DNA of 15,341 bases from an uncultured Collinsella sp. Lineage in GTDB: Bacteria; Actinomycetota; Coriobacteriia; Coriobacteriales; Coriobacteriaceae. A program made the translations under genes and the position numbers. The notes under the pieces were generated by a model that was given only the letters and a program-made list of their open reading frames with translations, was not told where the DNA came from and made no database searches. Numbering within the stretch: the first letter of the stretch is position 1; each line of letters starts with the position of its first letter. Location of the stretch: positions 1 to 15,341 of the forward strand of contig CABPWH010000049.1 of assembly GCA_902461085.1 (NCBI GenBank). The letters run 5' to 3'. This document shows, in pieces, positions 6,060 to 14,103 of the stretch.

Positions 6060-7763
6060 ATGAGCAATCCCTCGAACCGCACCTCGATGCGCGGTCAACT
6101 CACGCTGCGCGGCGTCGTAATCGGCGTCCTCGGCTGCGTGATCATCACGGCAAGCTCGGCCTACACGGCCCTCAAGATGGGCGCCCTCCCCTGGCCAATC
6201 ATCTTCGCTGCCGTCATTTCGCTGTTCTTCCTGAAGCTCATGGGCAACGCCAGCCTCAACGAGGCCAACGTCACCCACACCATCATGTCTGCGGGCGCCA
6301 TGGTCGCCGGCGGCCTGGCGTTTACCATCCCGGGCGCCTGGATGCTGGGTTATGCCGACCAGATCAGCTGGCTCGACATGTTTATCGTGGCACTCGCCGG
6401 CACCATCTTGGGCCTTCTGGCGACAGCGCTCATCCACCGTCACTTTATCGTGGACGCCGCGCTGGAGTTCCCTACCGGCAACGCCGCAGCTCAGACCCTG
6501 CGCGCCACCGAGGCCGGAGGCAAGACCGGCAAGCAGCTCTTTGGCTCCATGGCCATCGCAGGCATCTACAGCGTGCTGCGCGACGCTCTGGGCGTGATGC
6601 CCAGCATGCTGTGCACGCTCAATATCCCCGGCGTGACCTTTGCCATCTATAATTCGCCCATGTTGCTGTCCATCGGCTTTTTGGTGGGCTTCGCCCCCGT
6701 CGCGTTCTGGTTTGCCGGCGCACTACTGGGCAACTTTGGCATCATCGTTGGCGGCACTGCTGCCGGCCTGTTCGATATTGTGACCGCGCAGGGTATCGTC
6801 AAGTCCCTCGGTATGGGCCTTATGATGGGCTTTGGCGTCGCCGTCGTCCTCAAGGACATCCTGCCGCAGGTCGCCGGTATCGTCCGCGGTCTTGCCGCCG
6901 ACAGCTCCACCGACACCGACGAGCAGTCGCTCATCTCGGGCTCCCTTAAGCTCGACGCCGGCATCATCGGCCTGGGCGCTGCCGCCATCGCCGTGATCGT
7001 CGCCATCGTGCTCGACCTTGGTCCCGTCCCGGCCGTCATCGTGACGCTGTTCACCTTTGTCACCACCATCATGAGCGCGCAGAGCTGCGGCCAGACGGGT
7101 ATCGACCCCATGGAGATCTTCGGCCTCATCGTCATGCTCATCGTGGCAGCCTGCGCCCAGATCGCTCAGGTCAAGCTGTTCTTTATCGCCGGCATCGTAG
7201 CCGTGGCGTGCGGCCTTGCGGGCGACGTCATGAATGACTTTAAGGCCGGCGCCGTGCTGGGCACCAACCCGCGTGCGCAGTGGGTCGGGCAGGCCATCGG
7301 CGGCATCGTGGGTGCCCTGGTCGCTGCCGCTGTCATGGTCGCGCTCGTCACCGCCTATGGCCCGGACGCCTTCGGCCCCGACAAGAGCTTTGTGGCCGCG
7401 CAGGCAAGCGTCGTCGCCACCATGGTCTCGGGCATCCCGAGCGTGCCGTGGTTCGCAGGTGGCTTTGTCGCCGGCATCGTCATGTACTGGCTCGGCATTC
7501 CGGCCATGATGATCGGCCTGGGCGTGTCCCTGCCATTCTACATGTCACTCACGGCATTCCTGGGCTCCTGCGTCAAGCTCGCCTACGACAAGTGGTCCGC
7601 CCACCGCGACGCCACCGCTGGTCTTTCTGACGAGGAGAGAGCTGCCAAGGACGCCGCCTTCCAGGAACAGGGCCTGGTTGTCGCCAGCGGCCTGCTCGGC
7701 GGCGAGTCCATCGTCGGCGTTATCCTGGCGTTTGTCTCCGTGGGCTTAAGCCTGCTGGGCTAA
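6060..7763 (+). CDS. OPT-family oligopeptide transporter
   Basis: The 567-residue polytopic protein belongs to the OPT (oligopeptide/YSL) secondary transporter family, which imports small peptides or metal-chelate complexes, usually with protons. Evidence is the N-terminal TLRGVVIGVLGCVI segment, SAYTALKMGALPWPIIFA (33-50), NASLNEANVTHTIMSAGA (63-80), and LEFPTGNAAAQTLRATEAGG (135-154), which are characteristic blocks of prokaryotic OPT proteins. About fourteen hydrophobic stretches can be picked out; soluble loops are short, the longest near 280-300 (SSTDTDEQS) and 525-550. Bacterial OPTs are commonly 560-680 residues, so it is complete. AAAGGAG is six bases before the ATG. It appears monocistronic, ending in a strong terminator. 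Substrate cannot be read from sequence; peptides are the default guess in an amino-acid-fermenting gut bacterium. Confidence 0.92.
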   Translation: MSNPSNRTSMRGQLTLRGVVIGVLGCVIITASSAYTALKMGALPWPIIFAAVISLFFLKLMGNASLNEANVTHTIMSAGAMVAGGLAFTIPGAWMLGYADQISWLDMFIVALAGTILGLLATALIHRHFIVDAALEFPTGNAAAQTLRATEAGGKTGKQLFGSMAIAGIYSVLRDALGVMPSMLCTLNIPGVTFAIYNSPMLLSIGFLVGFAPVAFWFAGALLGNFGIIVGGTAAGLFDIVTAQGIVKSLGMGLMMGFGVAVVLKDILPQVAGIVRGLAADSSTDTDEQSLISGSLKLDAGIIGLGAAAIAVIVAIVLDLGPVPAVIVTLFTFVTTIMSAQSCGQTGIDPMEIFGLIVMLIVAACAQIAQVKLFFIAGIVAVACGLAGDVMNDFKAGAVLGTNPRAQWVGQAIGGIVGALVAAAVMVALVTAYGPDAFGPDKSFVAAQASVVATMVSGIPSVPWFAGGFVAGIVMYWLGIPAMMIGLGVSLPFYMSLTAFLGSCVKLAYDKWSAHRDATAGLSDEERAAKDAAFQEQGLVVASGLLGGESIVGVILAFVSVGLSLLG

Positions 7764-7804
7764 GTCGAGCAGCTGCTCGACAGCAACCATATTGCCTACG
7801 GCTT

Positions 7805-7844
7805 GCCCGGTCGGTAGCTTTTGCGGCTACCGACCGGGCTTTTT
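7805..7844 (+). terminator. Intrinsic terminator of the OPT gene
   Basis: A perfect 14-bp stem (GCCCGGTCGGTAGC at 7805-7818 with its complement at 7826-7839) and a 7-base loop are followed by TTTTT (7840-7844), 42 bases after the OPT stop. Confidence 0.93.
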
Positions 7845-7855
7845 GATACCAACGC

Positions 7856-7896
7856 AAAAAAGGCCGACGCGCTGCGTATGACAGCGCGCCGGCCTT
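7856..7896 (-). terminator. Intrinsic terminator of the surface-protein gene
   Basis: On the leftward strand a 15-bp stem (7896-7882 with 7874-7860, one G-U pair) closes a 7-base loop and is followed by a T-run (the A-run 7856-7861 on the + strand). It faces the OPT terminator, so the two convergent transcripts each have their own stop. Confidence 0.9.
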
Positions 7897-7963
7897 ATCG
7901 GTTAAGCTATCGAAGCGTTCCTGCTATGAACCGAAGTTCGTTGCAGAAACTACGCTCGAAACG

Positions 7964-10900
7964 CTACATCTGCTTGCGACGACGATCGCTCAGCGTCACA
8001 CCAGCGGCCACGAGAGTGATACCGCCGATGACGAACACCTCGCCCGCAAGAGCGGAATTGTCGCCAGTCTGGGCGAGCGCGGCAGGCGCAGCCTGTTTCT
8101 TGGCAACGGGGGCCTTTGCAGCAGCCTGCGCAACCTGAGGCTTGGCCTGCGGCTCAGCCTTGGGATGATACTTGTCGTACTCGGCCTGCGCGGCAGCCAG
8201 GGCATCCTTGGCATCGCCAAGCTCAGCCAGCGCGGCGGCATAGGCGTCGTTGGCATCGGACAGTTTGGCATCGGCATCGCTCAGAGCAGCCTTGAGGCCA
8301 GCGGCGGCATCGACGGCGGCCTTATAGCGAGCGTAGGCAGCGTTCAGCTTGACCAGCTTCTCGTTGCCCGTCGTGCCCGCGGCAAGGGATGCCTTGTGGT
8401 CGACAGCCTCAAGATCGGCCTTGAGTGCCTCATCGCTGGCAAGCTCGGCCTTGGCCTTGACGATCTCGAAGTTCGCATCGACGACGGCCTCGTTGGCGGC
8501 CTCGAGCTGCTTCTGGGCATCGGCGACGCCGGCGACGGCGGCGTCATAGGCGGCCTTGGCGTCGTCGACCGCCTTCTGGGCGCCGGCGAAGCGCTCGAAG
8601 GCCTTGTTTGCACCGGCCAGCTCGCCCTCGGCGGCCTTGGCCTTCGCCTGTGCGTCGGACAGGGCCTGCTTCTTGGCGGCAACTGCCTGCTTGGCGTCCG
8701 AAAGAGCGGTCGCGGCGTGCGTATCTGCGGCCTGAGCCTTGTCAACGCCAGCCTGGGCAGTGTCGTCGGCCTTCTTGGCATCGTCAAGCGAGCCCTGCTT
8801 ATTCGCAAGGTCCGCCTGGGCGGCATCGCGCTTGGCGGCAAGGTCCTTGACCGAAGCCGTGGCGTTGTCATACGCCTCATTGGCCTTATCGGACTTTGTC
8901 TTGGCGGTATCGTAATCGCCCTGTGCCTTCGCCTTGCGGGCGGAAGCCTTGGAGGCGTTCGTCTGGCATTCGGTGAGCTTGGAGTTAGCGTCGTCAAGCG
9001 CGGCCTGCGCGACGGTCGCCTCGTCCTTGGCAGCGTTGAGATTTGCCCTAGGAGTTTCGATGTCAACATTCTTCAAATTGACATCGGCAGCGCCATATGC
9101 CGCCTTCGCGATAGCGGTGGCCTCTTGTGCAGCTTCATAGTCGCTCTTGGCAGCAGCAACGTTACCGTTCGCTTCATTCGCGGCACTCTTGGCAGCATAG
9201 AGGGATGACTCCGCAGAGCCAAGCGCATCGTTTTTCACATCGCGCGCCTTCCGTGCTGCCGCAAGTTGATCTTGCAGCTGCGCCTTCTGCGCGGCGGTAC
9301 CACCGGCATGATAAACGGAGTCTACGTACGTGTTTACCAGGTTCTTGAACTCGTCAACCGTAAAATCGCCTTCGGCCCAGTTTCCCTGATAAATTGAAAC
9401 AGGACTGGGTGCACCGTCATCCTCGGGCGTTGAGCGGTTGCCATCCTTACCGTAGCCGACGGCGAACCCAAAGGAATTAGCACCTGAATCAATAAAGTTC
9501 TCATAGTGGCCGGTGTTGCTATAGTCACCCCTGTCATAGTCGCGCTTTTCCGCAGTATACCAACCGATAAACGGCCAATCATCGCCGTACTTGTCGCCGT
9601 TATCGAAGGATGTTTCCCAATCTTTAGGATTATCTGACCCCTTGTAGGCGCCAGCACGTCCGGCAAGGTTTTCGTTATAGGACATATAAAAGCCCTCGCC
9701 ACTGTTCCCCGCGTGGTCCCAAACATTCGACGAATAGCAAACATCGAGCGCCGACTGCGCCATAGAGACAATGCTGACCTTCATGTCACTCAAGCCATTT
9801 GCGCGACGAATTCCATTGACCGCATTCATGTAGGTCAAGGTATTCTGCAGATTCACGAGCGAAAAAGCATTGTCAGCGTCAGATGCATCCAAGTTGACAT
9901 AGTCGTCATACCATGCCGCCTTGCTAGCAGACCCATCAAGTAACTTCGCCGCATCGCTCGCGTTGGCACGCTGAGCAGCAGTAAACGACGTACTACTTGC
10001 GATGTGATTCATAAAGCCAAGCAGGCCAGCCTTGACAGCATCCGTATCCACCGTCATGTTTGCTTTTAGCTCAGAAATCTGCTGCTCAAGAGCTTTGACG
10101 TTTGCGCTGGCCGTGTTGTATTCATCATTCGCTTTGTTGTAGTCGCTGGTAGCATTCTCAAGAGCGCTTTTCTTCTGCTTTGCGACCTCTGCCAGACGGT
10201 CGTACTCTGTCTTCTTGTCGGCCTCGGTCTGCTGAGCTTGCTCGTAAGCAGCCTTGGCGGTGTTGTATTTGCTGGTCAAATCACCGAGTTTGCCGTTGGC
10301 TTCGTCGTATGCAGTCTGCGCTGACGAAACGGCAGCGTTGGCGGCGTTGACCTTTTCCTGCGCGGCGCTGGCATCAGTCTGTGCGGCCTGGAGGTTCGTT
10401 TGTGCGGTGGCGTCGGCAGCCTTCGCGGCATCAAGCTCGGTCTGCGCGTCCTTGAGCTCACCGGCAGCAGCTTTCTTGGCGGCCTCAAGCGCTTTTAGAT
10501 CGATGCCCGTGCCCGAGATGGCGGCATCGAGCGCTTTCTGGGCGTCGTTCAGCTTATCCTGGGCGTTGCCGCACGCGGTGGTCGCAGCAGCAAGGGCATT
10601 GGCGGTCTCCTGCTTCTTGGCCTGGGCAGTCGTCAGAGCAGACTCGGCATCACTCTTTGCCTGCTCAGCATTGTCGGCGGCGGTCTTAGCGGCATCGAGC
10701 TCACCCTCGGCCGTCTTCACATCGGCATTCGCCGCATTGAGCTTGGCCTGCGCGTCCTCGACGGCCTTCTTAGCGGCCTCGTACTCGTCCATACCCATGG
10801 CCTCGAGCTTGGCCTGCGCATCGTCGAGGGCCTTCTTGGCCTCATCCTGCTTTGCCTTGGCGTCCTTGAGCGCCTGGGTCTTATCCTCGACACTCTTGTT

Positions 10901-11410
10901 GGCCTGATCGAGCTGATCGTTCAGGTCGCCCAGCTTCTTCTGCTGCTGCTCGGCCTTGTCAACAGCCGCCTTAAGCTCGTCGATCTTCTCCTGAAGCGCG
11001 GCTGCCTCGGCCTCGTTCTGCTCGGCGGCGTTATCGGTCACGGCCTGCGAGGCCTGATTCTTTTGCTGCTGCGCCTGCTTTTGAGACTGGCCCGCCGCGT
11101 CGGCTTTCTTCTGGGCGGCATCGTAGGCGGCCTGAGCGTCCTTGAGCTGCTTTGCCGACTCCTCGGCCAACTGGGCAGCCGTCTTTGCGGTTGCCTGGCT
11201 ACCGGCGGCGACGACGTTCTCGATAGTGTTGTCGCCCTTCGTGGCGTCACCGTTATCTGCCGTCGGTGCGGCGATTGCCGCCAGCGGCGACATGAGCGGC
11301 TGAGCGATGAGGCCCGCCGTCAAAACGGTTGCGACGGCGCGGTTGGCAACGCCCTTGACGTTGACGGCCTTGGCCCGAGGCTCAAAGTGCTGTGGGCTAT
11401 AGTTTGCCAT
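7964..11410 (-). CDS. Wall-anchored surface protein: coiled coil, CAP domain, coiled coil, LAQTG
   Basis: The 1148-residue protein has a Sec signal peptide (hydrophobic 25-47, probable AIA/A cleavage near 47), an Ala/Lys/Asp/Glu-rich coiled coil (about 75-450), a globular middle (about 452-700), a second coiled coil (about 705-1080), a Pro/Ala/Lys linker (1083-1111), and a sorting signal LAQTG (1112-1116) followed by a hydrophobic helix and RRRK. LAxTG is the motif favoured by class E sortases. The middle resembles CAP/SCP domains: MNAVNGIRRANGL, then the expected His/Glu set in WDHAGNSGEG, YNENLAG, WYTAEKRDY and TGHYENFID, then FGFAVGYG. CAP domains have varied binding or effector roles, so function is open; adhesion or lipid/protein binding are candidates. 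The ATG at 11408-11410 has GGGAG eight bases upstream; an upstream in-frame start adds 11 residues without purpose. Confidence 0.9.
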   Translation of the reverse strand: MANYSPQHFEPRAKAVNVKGVANRAVATVLTAGLIAQPLMSPLAAIAAPTADNGDATKGDNTIENVVAAGSQATAKTAAQLAEESAKQLKDAQAAYDAAQKKADAAGQSQKQAQQQKNQASQAVTDNAAEQNEAEAAALQEKIDELKAAVDKAEQQQKKLGDLNDQLDQANKSVEDKTQALKDAKAKQDEAKKALDDAQAKLEAMGMDEYEAAKKAVEDAQAKLNAANADVKTAEGELDAAKTAADNAEQAKSDAESALTTAQAKKQETANALAAATTACGNAQDKLNDAQKALDAAISGTGIDLKALEAAKKAAAGELKDAQTELDAAKAADATAQTNLQAAQTDASAAQEKVNAANAAVSSAQTAYDEANGKLGDLTSKYNTAKAAYEQAQQTEADKKTEYDRLAEVAKQKKSALENATSDYNKANDEYNTASANVKALEQQISELKANMTVDTDAVKAGLLGFMNHIASSTSFTAAQRANASDAAKLLDGSASKAAWYDDYVNLDASDADNAFSLVNLQNTLTYMNAVNGIRRANGLSDMKVSIVSMAQSALDVCYSSNVWDHAGNSGEGFYMSYNENLAGRAGAYKGSDNPKDWETSFDNGDKYGDDWPFIGWYTAEKRDYDRGDYSNTGHYENFIDSGANSFGFAVGYGKDGNRSTPEDDGAPSPVSIYQGNWAEGDFTVDEFKNLVNTYVDSVYHAGGTAAQKAQLQDQLAAARKARDVKNDALGSAESSLYAAKSAANEANGNVAAAKSDYEAAQEATAIAKAAYGAADVNLKNVDIETPRANLNAAKDEATVAQAALDDANSKLTECQTNASKASARKAKAQGDYDTAKTKSDKANEAYDNATASVKDLAAKRDAAQADLANKQGSLDDAKKADDTAQAGVDKAQAADTHAATALSDAKQAVAAKKQALSDAQAKAKAAEGELAGANKAFERFAGAQKAVDDAKAAYDAAVAGVADAQKQLEAANEAVVDANFEIVKAKAELASDEALKADLEAVDHKASLAAGTTGNEKLVKLNAAYARYKAAVDAAAGLKAALSDADAKLSDANDAYAAALAELGDAKDALAAAQAEYDKYHPKAEPQAKPQVAQAAAKAPVAKKQAAPAALAQTGDNSALAGEVFVIGGITLVAAGVTLSDRRRKQM

Positions 11411-11717
11411 GGCTTTCTCCCTTTGACACGGATGTATCCACACACCTCAAAATGTAGGAGCTGATTTTTGAATTCTGTTGCGCAACATTGGTCACCAGCG
11501 GATTTTTTGAAATTCGCGCTCTCGTGCTTCACAATTTCGTCACATATGTAGGAGCTGGCGCATCATATTCTTGCGGGATCGAATTGAGCCTGTGATTTGC
11601 ATTTGCTCCCGCGTCATCTGCCCTATCGAATCCCACATCCAACAGACGCCCTGCCCGCCACGGTGTAGAGTTAGGACAACGGGCGCGTTGCGCGGACCGC
11701 GCTGGAACGAGGTGGAC
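11411..11717. promoter_or_regulatory. AT-rich divergent regulatory gap with repeats and a palindrome
   Basis: This 307-bp gap separates the leftward surface-protein gene from the rightward DUF389 gene. It contains a 12-base direct repeat ATGTAGGAGCTG at 11452-11463 and 11546-11557, the perfect 12-base palindrome TGTTGCGCAACA at 11476-11487, and two similar AT-rich blocks, GATTTTTGAATTC (11463-11475) and GATTTTTTGAAATTC (11501-11515). It is clearly more AT-rich than neighbouring genes. I cannot fix a promoter; TAGAGT near 11667 is a weak -10 candidate for the rightward gene. No further gene is seen here. Confidence 0.5.
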
Positions 11718-12857
11718 ATGGAACTCGACAAACAACAGATCAAGCGACTACGCGAACGCCATCACCGGCGCCACGGCATCCGCCCCGCCCATAGCGAGGC
11801 CATGGAGAACGCCACCCGCTTCCTAAAGCGCGCATTCAACATTCGCGAGGGTCGCGCGCCCTACCACGTAATCCGCAAGCGCTTTGTAAACGGGGCACGC
11901 CTGACCGGCTCTCACCTGTGCATCCTCATCATCGCCATGCTCATCGCAAGCATCGGCCTCGATATCGACTCGGACATCGCCATCGTGGGCGCCATGCTCA
12001 TCTGCCCGCTTATGGGATCGGTCCTTGCCATGGCATATGGCATCGCCACGCTCGACCGCGAGATTACCGTCGAAGCCGTCGCCAGTCTTGCGCTGCAAAT
12101 GGCCTTTTGCCTGGTCACATCCACGTTGTACTTTAAGCTCTCGCCCCTCGGCACCACCACGGCCGCCATTATCGACAACTCGACGCCCACCGTGTGGGAC
12201 CTTGCCGTCGCGCTCGCGGGCGGCTTTGCGGGTGGCCTGGGCAACTCGCGCGACCAGGAACCCGCCACGCTCATCGCCGGCGTGGCCGTGGCAACCGCGC
12301 TCATGCCGCCCCTGTGCGCGGCGGGTTATGGCATTGCCATCGCGAGCGGGTCGCTGTTCCTCTCAGCCCTCTACGAGTTTGGCATCAACGTGGTCTTTAT
12401 CGCACTCGCGGCCGAAGCCGTATTACTTATCTTGCGCGTGCCGCTCAAGCGCGACCTCAACGGCGACGGCATTGTAACCGCCGAAGAAGATGCCGAGGTC
12501 GACGAGCTATCGCGCAAGGTGCGCCGCCGCATCATTGTGGGTACGGTAGTCTTTGCCATCCCCTGCATCGTTATGACGGCGGGGTCTATTGGCTCGGCGC
12601 AGACCGGCGTGCAGGACGGCTACGGTGTCACCGAAACTACGCGCGAACTTGCCGCGGTGCTGCCGGGCTTTAAGGATTACACCGTCGCCGTCGAGACCTC
12701 GGCTGCCGAGGGCGAGGAGGAGGGCATCGTCGAGCGCGAGGTTGTCGCCCACGTGACGACAAGCGAGGCGCTCGGGGCGCACGACCGCCACGTCGCCCGC
12801 AAGCTCATAGACCTCAACGTACCCGAACTCGATCGCGTGGAGTTCGATGTGAAGTGA
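11718..12857 (+). CDS. DUF389 family membrane protein with EF-hand loop
   Basis: The 379-residue protein matches the DUF389 family of uncharacterised membrane proteins: a basic N-terminus (1-62), then LIASIGLDIDSDIAIVGAML and ICPLMGSVLAMAYGIATLD (76-113), the most conserved block, followed by hydrophobic segments near 118-138, 160-205 and 209-241. A cytosolic-looking loop (242-270) contains DLNGDGIVTAEE (246-257), which fits an EF-hand calcium loop. One more membrane segment (272-290) and a soluble acidic tail with an EGEEEG stretch follow. The ATG at 11718-11720 has GAGGTGG just upstream; the 49-residue in-frame extension from 11571 lacks family similarity and typical codon use. The family's role is unknown. 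A hairpin terminator follows. Confidence 0.88.
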   Translation: MELDKQQIKRLRERHHRRHGIRPAHSEAMENATRFLKRAFNIREGRAPYHVIRKRFVNGARLTGSHLCILIIAMLIASIGLDIDSDIAIVGAMLICPLMGSVLAMAYGIATLDREITVEAVASLALQMAFCLVTSTLYFKLSPLGTTTAAIIDNSTPTVWDLAVALAGGFAGGLGNSRDQEPATLIAGVAVATALMPPLCAAGYGIAIASGSLFLSALYEFGINVVFIALAAEAVLLILRVPLKRDLNGDGIVTAEEDAEVDELSRKVRRRIIVGTVVFAIPCIVMTAGSIGSAQTGVQDGYGVTETTRELAAVLPGFKDYTVAVETSAAEGEEEGIVEREVVAHVTTSEALGAHDRHVARKLIDLNVPELDRVEFDVK

Positions 12858-12932
12858 TGCAGAGCGCGGGATGAATGCTCGCACGGACGCAAGTTACGAC
12901 GAGGCGCAGGCGCGATACGGACACGAGCAAAT

Positions 12933-12972
12933 AGCGGGGTGCAGTTCACACCCGCGCCCCGCTCGCTTTTTT
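12933..12972 (+). terminator. Intrinsic terminator of the DUF389 gene
   Basis: The arms AGCGGGG (12933-12939) and CCCCGCT (12957-12963) are followed by T6 (12967-12972). The 17-base loop contains an alternative inner pairing GGGTG/CACCC. It ends just before the stop of the convergent leftward gene at 12984. Confidence 0.8.
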
Positions 12973-12983
12973 ATTGCCGTGAA

Positions 12984-13433
12984 TCAACTGTCCGAATCGA
13001 CCTCGCCAGACTCCACCGTAAACGCCGGATCGGTGCTCACAAGATAAAATCGGGTCACCTCAGTATTTCTAATTAGGTAAATCTGCCCTTGATTGCGTCG
13101 GCGCGATATATATGCAACGTGAACCGTGCCGAATTCTTCGCCGTTTTCTTTCTTTAATACCAGGATATTGGGATCGTCCGTACGCTTAAACTGCCCGTTT
13201 GTGCAGCTTCCGTCTTGGTCGACCAGCTGCCATCGACAGTTGTCCTCCTCAAGAAAAGCCAGGGTTTCCCGACTCGTTTTGTCATCCCGATAGTAACCGT
13301 CAATGGCAAACCCTTCGGAAGCGCATTCCTGCATATAGGACGTTTCTCGACTTATAGCAAACAGCCCTGTAGCGCCCAGGAGCACAGCCAGGCAGACCAC
13401 TGCAAGGGTTATCGAAATAGTACGGCGACCCAT
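12984..13433 (-). CDS. Small exported or membrane-anchored protein, function unknown
   Basis: I do not recognise this 149-residue protein. It has a basic N-terminus (MGRRTIS), a hydrophobic segment at about 7-28 (LAVVCLAVLLGATGLFAI), and a polar remainder with three cysteines (in TSYMQECASEG, EEDNCRWQL and DGSCTNGQF). No lipobox cysteine follows the hydrophobic stretch, so it is probably a signal-anchored or secreted protein with a small beta-rich domain. Base composition is visibly more AT-rich than the neighbouring genes, suggesting a different history. No Shine-Dalgarno precedes the ATG (13431-13433); instead a 12-codon ORF with a strong one stops one base upstream (TAACATG), so translation is probably coupled. 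An alternative is that the ATG choice is wrong, but no other start keeps the membrane segment. Confidence 0.7.
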   Translation of the reverse strand: MGRRTISITLAVVCLAVLLGATGLFAISRETSYMQECASEGFAIDGYYRDDKTSRETLAFLEEDNCRWQLVDQDGSCTNGQFKRTDDPNILVLKKENGEEFGTVHVAYISRRRNQGQIYLIRNTEVTRFYLVSTDPAFTVESGEVDSDS

Positions 13434-13434
13434 G

Positions 13435-13473
13435 TTAGCCCAACCGATAGTTGTTTAACGGAGCGCGAAACAT
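13435..13473 (-). CDS. 12-codon leader ORF upstream of the small exported protein
   Basis: On the leftward strand GGAGG (13486-13482) is followed after eight bases by ATG (13473-13471) and 12 codons, MFRAPLNNYRLG, ending in TAA at 13437-13435. One base separates that TAA from the ATG of the next gene, in a different frame. The leader has the only good ribosome-binding site in the region, so it probably delivers ribosomes to the downstream start by termination-reinitiation. No run of a single amino acid codon points to classic attenuation. It could also be a relic of an older start. Confidence 0.5.
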   Translation of the reverse strand: MFRAPLNNYRLG

Positions 13474-13501
13474 ACCTGGAACCTCCGATATCAGGGGGAA
13501 C

Positions 13502-13528
13502 GTCGCCAGCAGGCTGGCGACAACTATA
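13502..13528 (-). promoter_or_regulatory. Possible -10 and 5' stem-loop ahead of the leader ORF
   Basis: On the leftward strand TATAGT (13528-13523) could be a -10, though no matching -35 is evident. It is followed directly by the inverted repeat GTCGCCAGC/GCTGGCGAC (13502-13510 with 13513-13521). The hairpin would sit at or near the 5' end of the message for the leader ORF and small exported protein, or could terminate the upstream remnant; no T-run follows. Confidence 0.35.
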
Positions 13529-13623
13529 TGTTTCTGACATCAAACCATATGGCTGCCACTCGCGGAGGGGGCATCGGCGAACGGCGTGTTTTCATACTCC
13601 ATTGGTCAAACCTAAGCGCAGCC

Positions 13624-14103
13624 CTACAGCTCGTACTTGTACACGCGGTAGATATACTTTTCGGCTTCCATCTCGTAGGTGGCGATGGGCAGTCCATAGC
13701 GATCGTACTCGGCAAAGGTCTTGGCCTGGCCCGATGCCACGAGCATACTATTCGAATCGCCGACGCGCTGTGCGCTGCTCACATAACCCGAGAACGGCAC
13801 TGCGATCTGGTCCACAAGCTCGTAGGTGCGCGCGGCCTCGTCCACCGTAAAGATGCGCCCAAACGAATGCGTTCCCTTGGTGTAGTCGGTCACCACCGCG
13901 GCGCCCAGCTGGCCCCAGTCGAACTTGGGATAGCGCTCGGTCGCACCAAAGTTGTTGTCGTATAGCAGCACCTGGTAGCGACCAGTCGCTGCCGTGTCAG
14001 AACTCGGCAGATACGTCACGCTGTGCTGGCCTGCATTGAGCGAGAAATCGCCCTGGGCCTGCAGCAGCTTGTCCTCAAAGCCCGAGCCGGCCCATTGCCA
14101 CTC
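13624..14103 (-). pseudogene. 3' remnant of an aryl-sulfate sulfotransferase gene
   Basis: About 159 in-frame residues resemble the C-terminal part of bacterial arylsulfate sulfotransferases (ASST): an EWQWAGSG start, GQHSVTYLPSSD, GRYQVLLYDNNFG, THSFGRIFTVDEAARTYELV, PFSGYVSSAQRVG and a final EYDRYG...YRVYKYEL. Full ASST proteins are roughly 450-600 residues, so the signal peptide, most of the propeller and the catalytic histidine region are gone. Upstream in the same frame there is a TGA at 14130-14128 and no ATG before the similarity begins; the first possible starts are GTG codons such as 14017-14019, inside the domain. A ribosome-binding-like AAAGGAG with an ATG at 14095 exists, but in another frame that stops after six codons. 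I call it a truncated relic. Sulfotransferase identity is from motif memory. Confidence 0.7.

Noticed and set aside
8165..9208. Rightward open frame of 347 codons rich in Gly/Leu
   Set aside because: Antisense to the Ala-rich coiled coil; the Gly/Leu/Val repetition simply mirrors the coil codons on the opposite strand.
8180..11150. Repetitive look of the coil-coding DNA as tandem repeats or CRISPR
   Set aside because: The repetition is of short Ala/Lys/Asp codon patterns without fixed unit length or identical repeats; it reflects heptads in a coiled-coil protein.
11571..11717. 49-codon N-terminal extension of the DUF389 gene
   Set aside because: The extension has Cys/Pro/Arg-rich non-coding-like content and no family similarity; GAGGTGG directly precedes the ATG at 11718.
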